Shown: in pieces, positions 48,336-57,030 of the stretch
How positions within the stretch are numbered: the first letter of the stretch is position 1
Layout: each line of letters begins with the position of its first letter
Assembly (NCBI GenBank): GCA_002070115.1
Contig: MWCO01000005.1
Coordinates: 88,324-152,323 of the forward strand
Reading direction: 5' to 3'
DNA length: 64,000 nucleotides
From: Deltaproteobacteria bacterium ADurb.Bin207
GTDB lineage: Bacteria > Myxococcota_A > Polyangia > Polyangiales > Polyangiaceae
Notes under the pieces: generated by a model
The model's input: the letters and a program-made list of their open reading frames with translations, nothing else
What the model was told of the DNA's origin: nothing
The model's database searches: none
Made by a program: the position numbers and the translations under genes

Positions 48336-48968
48336 TCAATCCGATGTCGGCAACTCGACCCATTGCCCCGCTCGAACCCCGTGGCGCCGCGTCCATCCCG
48401 CATTGACCTCGAGCACGTACCGGACAGGACACGGCACCGAACGCGATGCTTCGTTGAGGGTAGGGACGTTCTCCACAATCCCCGCAATGAACCCATCCTC
48501 CTCGATGAACAACATATCGAGAGGAATACAGGTGTTGCGCATCCAAAAGCTTTGCACCTCCGGTCTGCCAGGAAAATCAAATAGCATGCCCGCGTTTTCC
48601 GCCATATGCGTCCGATACATCAACCCCCGCTGCCTTTCCCGCGGAGAACGCGCAAGCTCCACCTCGAGCACAGGGGCGTCTTGCGCCTGCGGGAAAGATA
48701 CCTGCGCCTTTTCCAACGTCACTCCCCCAAACACCGGGTCGATCGGGCAAGACTCGGCGGGACCAACTGGCGGGGGCCCTTGTTGCGGCGTGGGAATCAT
48801 ACAGCGGTTCGCCGATTCACGACCCCCAGCCTCGGACGATGGCCCATGATTCGAACCCACGGTTCGCAGCGGTGCTCGTGGCCGATCGACAAGCGCCCCC
48901 TCGGGACGCCTATCACAACCGGCCGCGCATACGCCCATCACGGACAAAAAACCGATCATCCAACGCAT
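48336..48968 (-). CDS. DUF192 family lipoprotein
   Basis: A 210-residue predicted lipoprotein with signal peptide MRWMIGFLSVMGVCAAGC. The mature N-terminal ~60 residues are a variable linker. The C-terminal ~120 residues match DUF192: LARSPRERQRGLMYRTHMAENAGMLFDF, then FWMRNTCIPLDMLFIEEDGFI, and VLEVNAGWTRRHGVRAGQ. DUF192 is a small beta domain found in many secreted or membrane-anchored bacterial proteins, and its activity is not known. It lies between the barrel gene and the CoA-transferase gene on the same strand. Confidence 0.82.
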   Translation of the reverse strand: MRWMIGFLSVMGVCAAGCDRRPEGALVDRPRAPLRTVGSNHGPSSEAGGRESANRCMIPTPQQGPPPVGPAESCPIDPVFGGVTLEKAQVSFPQAQDAPVLEVELARSPRERQRGLMYRTHMAENAGMLFDFPGRPEVQSFWMRNTCIPLDMLFIEEDGFIAGIVENVPTLNEASRSVPCPVRYVLEVNAGWTRRHGVRAGQWVELPTSD

Positions 48969-49067
48969 GGGAAGGACATATCACGAACTCAACCCGACAC
49001 GCATGGGCTACTCGCTTACCCAAGGCAAGAAATTCACGTCGCGGATTCGGCACCCTCGAAGCCTCGG

Positions 49068-50717
49068 TCAGACCCGCACCCGAAAATGCTCCCAAGCCGC
49101 AAAACGCAGTTCATCGCGATGGTCCGGATGCGCGACCGAAATCACGGCTCGGATGAAACCCGATTGGCTATTGCCGGAAATTCGCGCCACTCCATGCTCG
49201 GTCACCAAGTAAAAACGAGCCCCTTCCCTCCCCCCCATCAAATCGGGTCCCACGTGACTGATGGGTGTTCCTTCCGGCATGAACGGCACGATCGAAGACC
49301 GTTGACTACCATCGAGCCCACGATACGTGGACTTCAAACAAAGATAGCCGATTCCACCCCGTGACAATCCCCGCCAAATGATCGCACCGCCACCGATTCC
49401 GGAATGGTGATTCGAAAAACGCCCCCCGGAATTCACGTGACCGTGAAAATCAACCGCCAGACAATTGTTGATCCCAAGCCCGAAATAAAACCCTTCGGGA
49501 ATGACCACCCGATGCGCCGGCCCCATCACCACCGCCGGGTTCTCATGCAGCCGCTCATAAAACCCATCCCCCTTTTCCCCCACCGAAAATGTCGCCACCA
49601 TCTTGCCGTCGAGACAAGTGCGACGACCATCTCGCTCGATGAAATGGGAACCCTCTATCTTGCCCGCGTCGAATAAATCCATCGTATAGGGTTCAAGCAT
49701 CTCCGTGTAGCTGCGTCCGCGCCACTGCGTCTCTCGAAGCGCCCGAATCGCAAGCACACCCGTGCCCCCGAACCCCACCTGAATCGCCCGCCCATACGTG
49801 CTTTGAGCATGCAATTCGATATGGTTCACCACATGTTGAGCGATCGCCAACTCGACCGGCGATGGGTTCGAAAAACTATCCTTGGGCAACGATGGAACCG
49901 GTGTCTCATCTTCCACCACCACCAACCGGCCTTTTCGCGCAAGATCCCGGAATCGGTCCACGTGAATGGTGTTGGAGGCATCCCCATATCCCCACGTAAA
50001 CGGATACCGAGGATTGACGTATACCATCAGATCAACGTCTCCCCCTTCAAGCACCCGATCGAGCAACTCACCGTTGGCACCATTGGCTGGACCGTGGCTC
50101 ATCTGCCCATGTTCATCCGGCGGCGTCATCACACACACAAATGCGTCGATAACAGGCTTGCCTTCCGGATACCCAATCGGATCGACGGCTTCCGGAAAGT
50201 GAACCGACTGCATGTCCGTAATCCCCATGCGCGTCGTGTTGCGCCCCACAAGCTCAGGAAACGCCAGACGCGTCATTGCGTTGTCCGGGATGATCATGTT
50301 GACGGTCGCACCAATGAACGGGCTCGTGAAACGAATTCGTCGCTCCCGCAGTTCGGCGTAATGCGCCACAAGCTTTTGTAATCCTTCGATTTTTTTGGTA
50401 ATGGCCTGCGCTTTTCTCGCCAGGCCCGAAAACATCCCCATTCCTGATTTCTCAGCCATGCCATCAAACAATCCGCGGCACGTCAGCGCGTCACCCAAGC
50501 ACAAACGATGCGGCGCCATGAACAACGACTGCCGAATATCAAGGTCGGTAATGTCCTCGTTTTGAATGTAATCCCATAGAATGTCGTACAACGCCGATGG
50601 CTCCGAGGTCGCGAACCCCGACGCAATGGTTCGACCCGAGCGAACGATTCGTCGGATCGCATCGTGATGCGGCATCACACACTCGGCCATGAAAGAGGGA
50701 ATCGGATGGATGGTCAT
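49068..50717 (-). CDS. Acetyl-CoA hydrolase/CoA-transferase family protein
   Basis: A 549-residue cytoplasmic enzyme of the acetyl-CoA hydrolase/4-hydroxybutyrate CoA-transferase family. The C-terminal domain carries the family pattern IGGGAIIWRGLSRGGIGYLCLKS, TEHGVARISG, FIRAVISVAHPDHRDEL, and the probable catalytic Glu in YTEMLEP. These enzymes move CoA between short carboxylic acids or hydrolyse acyl-CoA. The acyl specificity cannot be told from the sequence. The start at ATG 50715-50717 (GGAG 7 bases upstream) removes 41 unlikely residues from a longer frame. No partner pathway gene lies nearby. Confidence 0.85.
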   Translation of the reverse strand: MTIHPIPSFMAECVMPHHDAIRRIVRSGRTIASGFATSEPSALYDILWDYIQNEDITDLDIRQSLFMAPHRLCLGDALTCRGLFDGMAEKSGMGMFSGLARKAQAITKKIEGLQKLVAHYAELRERRIRFTSPFIGATVNMIIPDNAMTRLAFPELVGRNTTRMGITDMQSVHFPEAVDPIGYPEGKPVIDAFVCVMTPPDEHGQMSHGPANGANGELLDRVLEGGDVDLMVYVNPRYPFTWGYGDASNTIHVDRFRDLARKGRLVVVEDETPVPSLPKDSFSNPSPVELAIAQHVVNHIELHAQSTYGRAIQVGFGGTGVLAIRALRETQWRGRSYTEMLEPYTMDLFDAGKIEGSHFIERDGRRTCLDGKMVATFSVGEKGDGFYERLHENPAVVMGPAHRVVIPEGFYFGLGINNCLAVDFHGHVNSGGRFSNHHSGIGGGAIIWRGLSRGGIGYLCLKSTYRGLDGSQRSSIVPFMPEGTPISHVGPDLMGGREGARFYLVTEHGVARISGNSQSGFIRAVISVAHPDHRDELRFAAWEHFRVRV

Positions 50718-51098
50718 ACGGGGTCTCCAGGCCCGCTGCTCTGGCACAACCTCAAAAAAATGTCGATTTCGCGAATACACCAGCCGATCGCACGCTTGGC
50801 CAACGACCGCCACAACCCATGCCCCCACCAACGACGCCACCGTCGGGCTTCGAAAGACGCGTTTCGTTGTTCGTCATTCCGCCTCGACCGCGCCCCCCCG
50901 GCACCATCGTCAATATTTATATAATAACTTCAAGATGTTACACACATCTGAAGGAATCAAAGAAACAAGCGACGACATAAATGCCGTGCTCGGACGGTCC
51001 TGGCAACTCAAGGTTGGTGTATACGCCATAGCTTGCGAAAGCTTGATGAGGGCTCAGCCATCGAAAACGGCTCCTTGCCTCGAAGGAGAATGTCCGCC
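50718..51098. other. Divergent intergenic region ahead of the beta-helix lipoprotein gene
   Basis: About 380 bases with an AT-rich core (50911-50926) and one imperfect hairpin. It should hold promoters of both flanking genes. No protein-like frame is convincing. Confidence 0.5.
50927..50952. promoter_or_regulatory. Imperfect inverted repeat next to an AT-rich tract
   Basis: CTTCA-A-GATGT pairs with ACATC-TGAAG around a 5-base loop, directly after AATATTTATATAATAA. It could be an operator or the 5' leader of the plus-strand lipoprotein transcript. There is no experimental or comparative support. Confidence 0.3.
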
Positions 51099-52736
51099 AT
51101 GGGGTACCGTATTCCAGGAACCATTGGATTGATTGTCCTTTTCGCCGCGTTGGTGCGTTGCGGAAGCGACGGCGATGAGGGAAATGCCGGTTCCGCGGGA
51201 CAAAGCGGCGTGGGGGGAAAAGCAGGTGGCGATTCCACGGGAGGAAACGCGGGCAGCGGGGCCGCCGCGGGAAGCGCCGGCAGTGGTGCCGGTCCGATCG
51301 AGATCGAAAACTCAGGATGCCCCCAGGCCCTGCAACCTCTTGCGGCACGCGGAAAGGTGAGCCGCGTGGGCGACGGTACCCCGGCTTCCTGCACGGAGGC
51401 TTCCCTGAAAAATGCCATCGATTCGAGCATCTCGAAGGAACAATGGACCACCATCGAATTCGACTGTGGGAAAGAGACACATACGATCGTTGTCGAACGG
51501 GCCCTGCGGTACCAAGGCAAACTGATGATCGACGGGGGTGGTCGGATCGTTTTGCAAGGGGCCGGCAAGGATCGTTTGCTTGACATGGATCATCATTCCG
51601 AACTCGTGGTGCAGCGATTGACCTTGCGCGACGGGGTTACCGATGCATCCGGAGGTGCCATTCACCATCCGTGGTACGGGACGTTGGTTGCGGTGGATGT
51701 GAGATTCGAGAACAATCGAGCGAGTCTCGATGCGGGTGAGATTGGCGGAGGCGCGATTTTTGCCGGTGGGTTGCGGGAGGTCATCATTTCTGGCTGCTCG
51801 TTCCTTGGCAATCGCGCTTCCAACGGTGGCGCCCTTCTCAACCGCGGTTCAACGCTCACGGTCGTCGACAGCCTCTTCGAAAACAACGAGGCCACCAGCT
51901 ACAACTCCTCCGGGCAATTTGGCAATGGAGGCGGATTGTATATCGATGGGATGGCCTACGAGGATGTGGGACCCGCGGGGGACTTTCATTTATGCGGTTC
52001 CGTATTTCACGCCAACCGTGCCAAACAACATGGCAGCGCCGTCTTCGGCTATTTTTATGCGGGAACCACCGCCTATATCGATCGCTGCCAGATGAGCAAC
52101 AACTCCTTTGAAGCAAGCCCCGGAGGCTCAGGGGGGCTTTATCATGGTGGTGGAATCCCGCTACACCTGACCAATTCGACGTTCTCCGGCAACACCGCTC
52201 GTCAAGGCCATGGCGCCGCCATTCAGGTCGAATCGTCCCAGGGAACCGTTTTGCATCTGACGAGCAGCACGTTTGTCGATAATGAAGCCAAAGGAAACGC
52301 CGGAGCCATTTTTGCGGGCAGTCCTGTGCATGTCCTCAATTGTACGTTTGCGCGCAACAAAGCCGATTATGCCCCCGCCATTTTCCGAGGGGGCAACGCC
52401 ACCGTATCGCTCAAGAACACCATCTTTTTCGATAATCGAACCGACAACGCTTATAGCGCCCTCGCGTGTCACGAATCTTTTACGGATGAAGGGGGCAACC
52501 TTCAATGGCCGGCCATCAAAAAAAGCGGCAAAGAAGACCTTCCCTGCGCGGCGGGAATCCTTTTCGCCGATCCTTTGCTCAGTGATCTCGCGGATTATGG
52601 CGGCCCAACGTTGACCATGGCGCTCGAGGCGGGCAGTCCAGCCATCGATTTGGGTTCCGATTGCCCAGAAAAAGACCAGCGGGGGGCCGCTCGGATAGGC
52701 CCCTGTGATTCAGGAGCCGTCGAATTCCAACCCTAA
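51099..52736 (+). CDS. Right-handed beta-helix lipoprotein
   Basis: A 545-residue predicted lipoprotein. The signal peptide ends ALVRC and is followed by a Gly/Ser/Ala linker (~40 residues). From ~110 the chain is a parallel beta-helix of the polymorphic-outer-membrane/pectate-lyase-like kind, with recurrent segments such as GGAIFAGGLREVIISGCSFLGNRA, NGGALLNRGSTLTVVDSLFENN and GNAGAIFAGSPVHVLNCTFARN. No clear catalytic set of acidic residues was found, so it may be adhesive or polysaccharide-binding rather than enzymatic. AAGGAG lies 10 bases before ATG 51099. Two earlier in-frame ATGs would mask the signal. Confidence 0.75.
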   Translation: MGYRIPGTIGLIVLFAALVRCGSDGDEGNAGSAGQSGVGGKAGGDSTGGNAGSGAAAGSAGSGAGPIEIENSGCPQALQPLAARGKVSRVGDGTPASCTEASLKNAIDSSISKEQWTTIEFDCGKETHTIVVERALRYQGKLMIDGGGRIVLQGAGKDRLLDMDHHSELVVQRLTLRDGVTDASGGAIHHPWYGTLVAVDVRFENNRASLDAGEIGGGAIFAGGLREVIISGCSFLGNRASNGGALLNRGSTLTVVDSLFENNEATSYNSSGQFGNGGGLYIDGMAYEDVGPAGDFHLCGSVFHANRAKQHGSAVFGYFYAGTTAYIDRCQMSNNSFEASPGGSGGLYHGGGIPLHLTNSTFSGNTARQGHGAAIQVESSQGTVLHLTSSTFVDNEAKGNAGAIFAGSPVHVLNCTFARNKADYAPAIFRGGNATVSLKNTIFFDNRTDNAYSALACHESFTDEGGNLQWPAIKKSGKEDLPCAAGILFADPLLSDLADYGGPTLTMALEAGSPAIDLGSDCPEKDQRGAARIGPCDSGAVEFQP

Positions 52737-52940
52737 ATTCGATTCGCCCGTCCCTCCCATCAGACTCCCCATGAAATTCCACCTAGCGTCTGTATGATTC
52801 CCGCAGCCACATCCCTTTCGCCGCAGTGCGCCGTTTCAGCCCAGCCAAGATTGCGGATGGTCAACCGGCAAACCGTGGGATAAACTCATTCCTGCAGGTG
52901 AGCGGGTCGAAATTGGGGCCGATGGAAAGGAGCGTGGAGG

Positions 52941-53984
52941 ATGGGCAACGTACGGATGATTCGGATCATGACCGGCCTTGTGACGATCCCATTTTTCATC
53001 GCTTGTCATGGTGATGAGACGGAAACCCAGGGCCATGGTGGTCCTTCGGTCGATGCAGGCGCGGATATACAAACGGGAGCGGATGCCCACAACGATGCAG
53101 GCCTGGGTGGCAGCGGCGGCGAAGGACAAGCAGGCAACGGTGGAACGGCCACGGGAGGTGGCGGTAGCGGCGGATCGACCGGCGGCGGCGCAGGCATGGG
53201 TGCAACGGGTGGAAGCGGGGGGAGTACCGACGCCAGCATCGATACCGCGGCTCCCGACGCGATTTCCGACGTGATGGCTGACGGCATAGCCCCTTCCGAA
53301 ACAGGGCCTCAACCATCATTTCGCGATGACTTCGACGGTACGGAGATCGATTCCGCCGTCTGGCAGGTCGCGACCTGGAACGAGCATGGTGGAAAGACGG
53401 GCAAAGAGCGCTGCTACGTGCAAAACGGCCATCTTGTCTTGGAATTCGTTTACGACACGGCTTACTACCAGGCGAACGGCCTTTTCCTCAGTTCCGCCAT
53501 CCAGACCCGAGAAACCTTTCTTTACGGCAAATGGGAAGCCCGTCTCAAACCCGCCGAGCAACCCGGAATTCTCAACTCCTTTTATACGATTGATTGGGGC
53601 GACGGCTCCGGAACCAAAGAGGAAATCGACATCGAGTTTCTCACCAAATCGTTCAAGGGTTCGACGGGCCAGGTGCATTACGCGGTTCATGCAGCAGGAA
53701 AGAGCAGTTTCGATACCAATCCGGACGTACCCCTCGCGTTCAACCCCTCCGCTGATTTTCATATCTACGGTTTCGAAATCACCCCCACCGAAATCCGATG
53801 GACGGTCGATGGGGTCGTCATGAAAGAATACACGTACGTGGACCCCTACCCTTTCATCACGTCGCCCTATCAATTGAAGCTCAATGCCTGGTCCCAAATG
53901 GCCGGTTGGGTGGGCGGGCCCCCAGCCGCCAATACCGTCTGCAAGTACTATATCGACTGGATTCAGTTTACTCCTTATCCTTGA
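52941..53984 (+). CDS. Glycoside hydrolase family 16 lipoprotein
   Basis: A 347-residue predicted lipoprotein. The signal peptide ends FFIAC, then comes a Gly/Ala/Asp linker (~90 residues). The GH16 domain starts FRDDFDGTEIDSAVW. It contains the catalytic motif E-x-D-x-E as KEEIDIEFL, and the family strand FHIYGFEITPTEIRWTVDG. GH16 enzymes cut beta-1,3/1,4-glucans, agar, carrageenan or related polymers. Which one cannot be decided here. The active-site residues look complete, so a working hydrolase at the cell surface is likely. AAGGAG precedes the ATG. It lies between two other secreted lipoprotein genes on the same strand. Confidence 0.88.
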   Translation: MGNVRMIRIMTGLVTIPFFIACHGDETETQGHGGPSVDAGADIQTGADAHNDAGLGGSGGEGQAGNGGTATGGGGSGGSTGGGAGMGATGGSGGSTDASIDTAAPDAISDVMADGIAPSETGPQPSFRDDFDGTEIDSAVWQVATWNEHGGKTGKERCYVQNGHLVLEFVYDTAYYQANGLFLSSAIQTRETFLYGKWEARLKPAEQPGILNSFYTIDWGDGSGTKEEIDIEFLTKSFKGSTGQVHYAVHAAGKSSFDTNPDVPLAFNPSADFHIYGFEITPTEIRWTVDGVVMKEYTYVDPYPFITSPYQLKLNAWSQMAGWVGGPPAANTVCKYYIDWIQFTPYP

Positions 53985-54084
53985 GCCCCATCGTAGCGTT
54001 CAACCGGCAGTGGCCGGGGAATAAGGCCGTCACCGAGCACGAAACCTCCGGGGAACCAAGCGCAATCAATGATATGCTTGCCGC

Positions 54085-56025
54085 ATGCTTGGATACTCAT
54101 ATCTTCGCCTTGCGTTGGCGCTACCCCTCGTTGCCGTCATCGGATGCTCTTCTTCGGAGGATTCGTCTCCCGCGGAACAACCCAAGCCTTCGCTGGATGG
54201 CTCCGTGCCCACCGATGCATCCGATGCATCCGATGCCTCTACCGACGTCCCGCCGGATTTGCCTATCGACGCCTCCGAGGAGGCGGATGCGCTGGAACAA
54301 CCGGATACCCAAGCGTGCGAACCTCCCCCCATCTTGCAAATCGACGAGGATTTTTTCGTGGACATCTCGGAGGAAAGCGGCATCCAAGACGAAAATTTCG
54401 TGGAAAATCCACCGGTTAGCATTCCCATCAACGACCATAGCCGCCTTGGCTTCGCGGATATCAATGGCGATGGTTTCGACGATATCGTCATGCATAGCCT
54501 CTTTCCCAACCCCAAGGCGGGCATTCCTTTCGAACATCTCGTCTTCGTCAACCAGCAAGACGGAACGTTTACCAATGTGAGCGATGCCTCCGGGCTTCGC
54601 GACATCCAGGCAGGTTTTTTTGCGTTCGCGGACGTGGACAACGACGGCGATCAAGATGTTTTTGCGGGACTCGACATCACGGACTTGCCCAACATGCGGC
54701 ACCAATTGCTGCTCAACGACGGCAAGGGTGTATTCACGGTCCTGGCCGACTCGGGGTTGGAAAAAATCACGCAGACGGTAGCCTCCAATGCCGTATTCGG
54801 TGACTTCGATGGCGATGGGGATCTCGATCTATTCATCGCCAATGGGCAAACGAGTTACTTGGCGTTGGATCTTTTGTGGCTCAACGACGGCACCGGTGTG
54901 TTCACCAACGTGACGGCAACGCATTTGAAAGGAAATCGCGCCGCGCCTTCGAATGGCGCGGTCGCTTGCGACTATGACAACGATGGCGATCTGGACCTTT
55001 TTGTATCCGTATATGGTGTGAGCCAAGGTGGAGCCCAGAACTTCCTTTTCGAGAACGATGGTACCGGAAAATTCAAGGATGTTGCGGTGGAACGCGGGTT
55101 TGCAAGTCTTCCGACTGGCAATTATTGGACAGAAAGCACGGGCTACGGAACCGAGCCGGAGCCGGGCAAGGGGCCGGGGACCTACGTCGGCGGCAATGGG
55201 TTTGGCATCGACTGTGCCGACGTCAACCACGATGGGCTCATGGATATTCTGATCACCAATATTTCCCATCCTTCGTCGACGGATGCTTCGAGAAAATGGT
55301 CGGATCCAACGCAACTCTTGATCAACCAGGGGGCCGCGGCGGGCTGGACGTTCAAAAACGAGTTTCTCGAACGCGGACTTCCTTTCAACGAAGGGGATGT
55401 GGATGGCGCGTTGATGGATTACGACAACGATGGTCGCATCGATATATCCATTTCCAGAGATAAAAAATACGAGAGTTCGTACACGGAGCCAGACCAGAAG
55501 TCCTGGTTTGGACTCATGCATCAACAACCCGATGGAACGTTCAAGAGTGTGGGAGTCAAAAGCGGGATCAACGATCCACAACTCGAATGGCTTCGAATGA
55601 AAGGGGCGCAAAATCATGCGTGGTCGGACATCGACCACGATGGTGACCTCGACTTGTTGGTGGGAGGTCGGGACACCGGCGGGGGAAGACCGAATTTTCT
55701 GTTCAAAAATATCGTGGGATCCCAAAACCGTTGGTTGGCGATTCGCATGATCGGTGATGGGGTGAAGGTCAACCGCGATGCGATTGGCGCGCGTGTCACC
55801 ATCCAAGACGACGAGCGCGTTTTCCTGCGTGAAGTGCGCGCCACCCGAGGCATGTACAATTCGATGGATACGCGCGTGCTTCACTTTGGGCTAGGAATCC
55901 TCGGTTGTTCCTATCAAATCGAAGCCCGTTGGCCGGATGGAACCACGGTTTCCCTCGACCCCCAAGCCGTGGGCATGAACCGATACGTGACCCTCCGCTA
56001 CCCCGACGCGATCGAAATTCCTTGA
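54085..56025 (+). CDS. FG-GAP/VCBS repeat lipoprotein with ASPIC/UnbV domain
   Basis: A 646-residue predicted lipoprotein (signal peptide MLGYSYLRLALALPLVAVIGC). After an Asp/Pro-rich linker come several FG-GAP/VCBS-type repeats with calcium loops (FADINGDGFDDI, FADVDNDGDQDVF, FGDFDGDGDLDLF, CDYDNDGDLDLF, CADVNHDGLMDI, MDYDNDGRIDI, SDIDHDGDLDLL), consistent with a seven-bladed beta-propeller. The C-terminal ~100 residues form an ASPIC/UnbV domain (RWLAIRMIGDGVKVNRDAIGARVTI, LHFGLG). Such proteins are secreted and bind carbohydrates or partners. Enzyme activity is not evident. The start is set by the signal peptide; the binding site is weak. Confidence 0.85.
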   Translation: MLGYSYLRLALALPLVAVIGCSSSEDSSPAEQPKPSLDGSVPTDASDASDASTDVPPDLPIDASEEADALEQPDTQACEPPPILQIDEDFFVDISEESGIQDENFVENPPVSIPINDHSRLGFADINGDGFDDIVMHSLFPNPKAGIPFEHLVFVNQQDGTFTNVSDASGLRDIQAGFFAFADVDNDGDQDVFAGLDITDLPNMRHQLLLNDGKGVFTVLADSGLEKITQTVASNAVFGDFDGDGDLDLFIANGQTSYLALDLLWLNDGTGVFTNVTATHLKGNRAAPSNGAVACDYDNDGDLDLFVSVYGVSQGGAQNFLFENDGTGKFKDVAVERGFASLPTGNYWTESTGYGTEPEPGKGPGTYVGGNGFGIDCADVNHDGLMDILITNISHPSSTDASRKWSDPTQLLINQGAAAGWTFKNEFLERGLPFNEGDVDGALMDYDNDGRIDISISRDKKYESSYTEPDQKSWFGLMHQQPDGTFKSVGVKSGINDPQLEWLRMKGAQNHAWSDIDHDGDLDLLVGGRDTGGGRPNFLFKNIVGSQNRWLAIRMIGDGVKVNRDAIGARVTIQDDERVFLREVRATRGMYNSMDTRVLHFGLGILGCSYQIEARWPDGTTVSLDPQAVGMNRYVTLRYPDAIEIP

Positions 56026-56154
56026 TCCCTTCCTCTCGCTTTTCACAACGAAATATCTCGCTCCTTTTCGATGCCCACACCATCGCGTTCGACCCATGAG
56101 CAACACCCGTGCTAAGGGCTTCGCAGTCATCCCCTCACGAACCGGAACGAAAAA

Positions 56155-56964
56155 ATGCCAAGCGTCGATTGGTTGCTATCGAAAAAACCCATCATCGCGA
56201 TGATTCATGTCGGGGCTTTGCCAGGAACGCCACGCGCCACCGAATCGCCAAACGCCCTCGAACGTCGCGCCCGCGAAGAAGCCGAGATGTACCTATCCGC
56301 CGGAGTCGATGCCCTGGCGCTAGAAAACATGCATGATATTCCATACTTACGAGGCAGCGGGGGACCGGAAATCGTCGCTTCGATGACGAGAATCGCCTGC
56401 GCCCTGCGTCGCCTCACGGACAAACCTCTTGGACTCCAACTCCTGGCAGGAGGAGGAAAAGAGGCCCTCGCCGTCGCCCTCGCCGCCGAACTGCAGTTCA
56501 TCCGTGTCGAAGGATTCGTCTTCGCCCACGTCGCCGACGAAGGCTATATCGAAGCCTGTGCGGGTGAGTTGCTTCGGTATCGTCGGATGATCGGCGCCGA
56601 GGCCATCGCGGTGTTCGCGGATATCAAAAAGAAACACTGTTCCCACGCCATCACGGCAGATCAAGACATCGTGGAGACCGCCCACGCGGCGGAGTTTTTC
56701 CTGGCCGATGGGGTGATCGTCACCGGACGTTCGACCGGAGATCCCGCAGATCTCGATGAATTGCGGCGTGTAAAAGCAGCCTCGAATCTTCCCGTACTCG
56801 TCGGCTCGGGCGTTACCGTCGACAACGTGCATGAGTACCTGCCGCACGCGGATGCCTTGATCGTCGGTTCCACCTTCAAGCAGCAAGGACACTGGGCACG
56901 ACCCGTCGATGCCTCTCGCGTCGAAAAATTCATGCGGCGAGTCCATCAAATCCGTCAAAGCTAG
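56155..56964 (+). CDS. BtpA/SgcQ-family TIM-barrel protein
   Basis: A 269-residue cytoplasmic protein. The motifs IAMIHVGALPGTP, GVDALALENMHDIPYL, FIRVEGFVFAHVADEG, IAVFADIKKKHCSHAI and ADGVIVTGRSTGDP mark the BtpA family. BtpA is named for photosystem I accumulation in cyanobacteria, but homologues such as SgcQ are widespread in non-phototrophs and of unsettled function. The sequence looks complete (usual length ~260-280). It lies alone between the FG-GAP lipoprotein gene and the zinc island, and no photosynthesis gene is present, so a photosynthetic role is unlikely. Confidence 0.85.
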   Translation: MPSVDWLLSKKPIIAMIHVGALPGTPRATESPNALERRAREEAEMYLSAGVDALALENMHDIPYLRGSGGPEIVASMTRIACALRRLTDKPLGLQLLAGGGKEALAVALAAELQFIRVEGFVFAHVADEGYIEACAGELLRYRRMIGAEAIAVFADIKKKHCSHAITADQDIVETAHAAEFFLADGVIVTGRSTGDPADLDELRRVKAASNLPVLVGSGVTVDNVHEYLPHADALIVGSTFKQQGHWARPVDASRVEKFMRRVHQIRQS

Positions 56965-57030
56965 CCGCTCATCCAGGCCCCTCGGCAAGCCTCCTGCCTT
57001 TGCATCCCTCATTGTCATGCCTTAGGTCCG

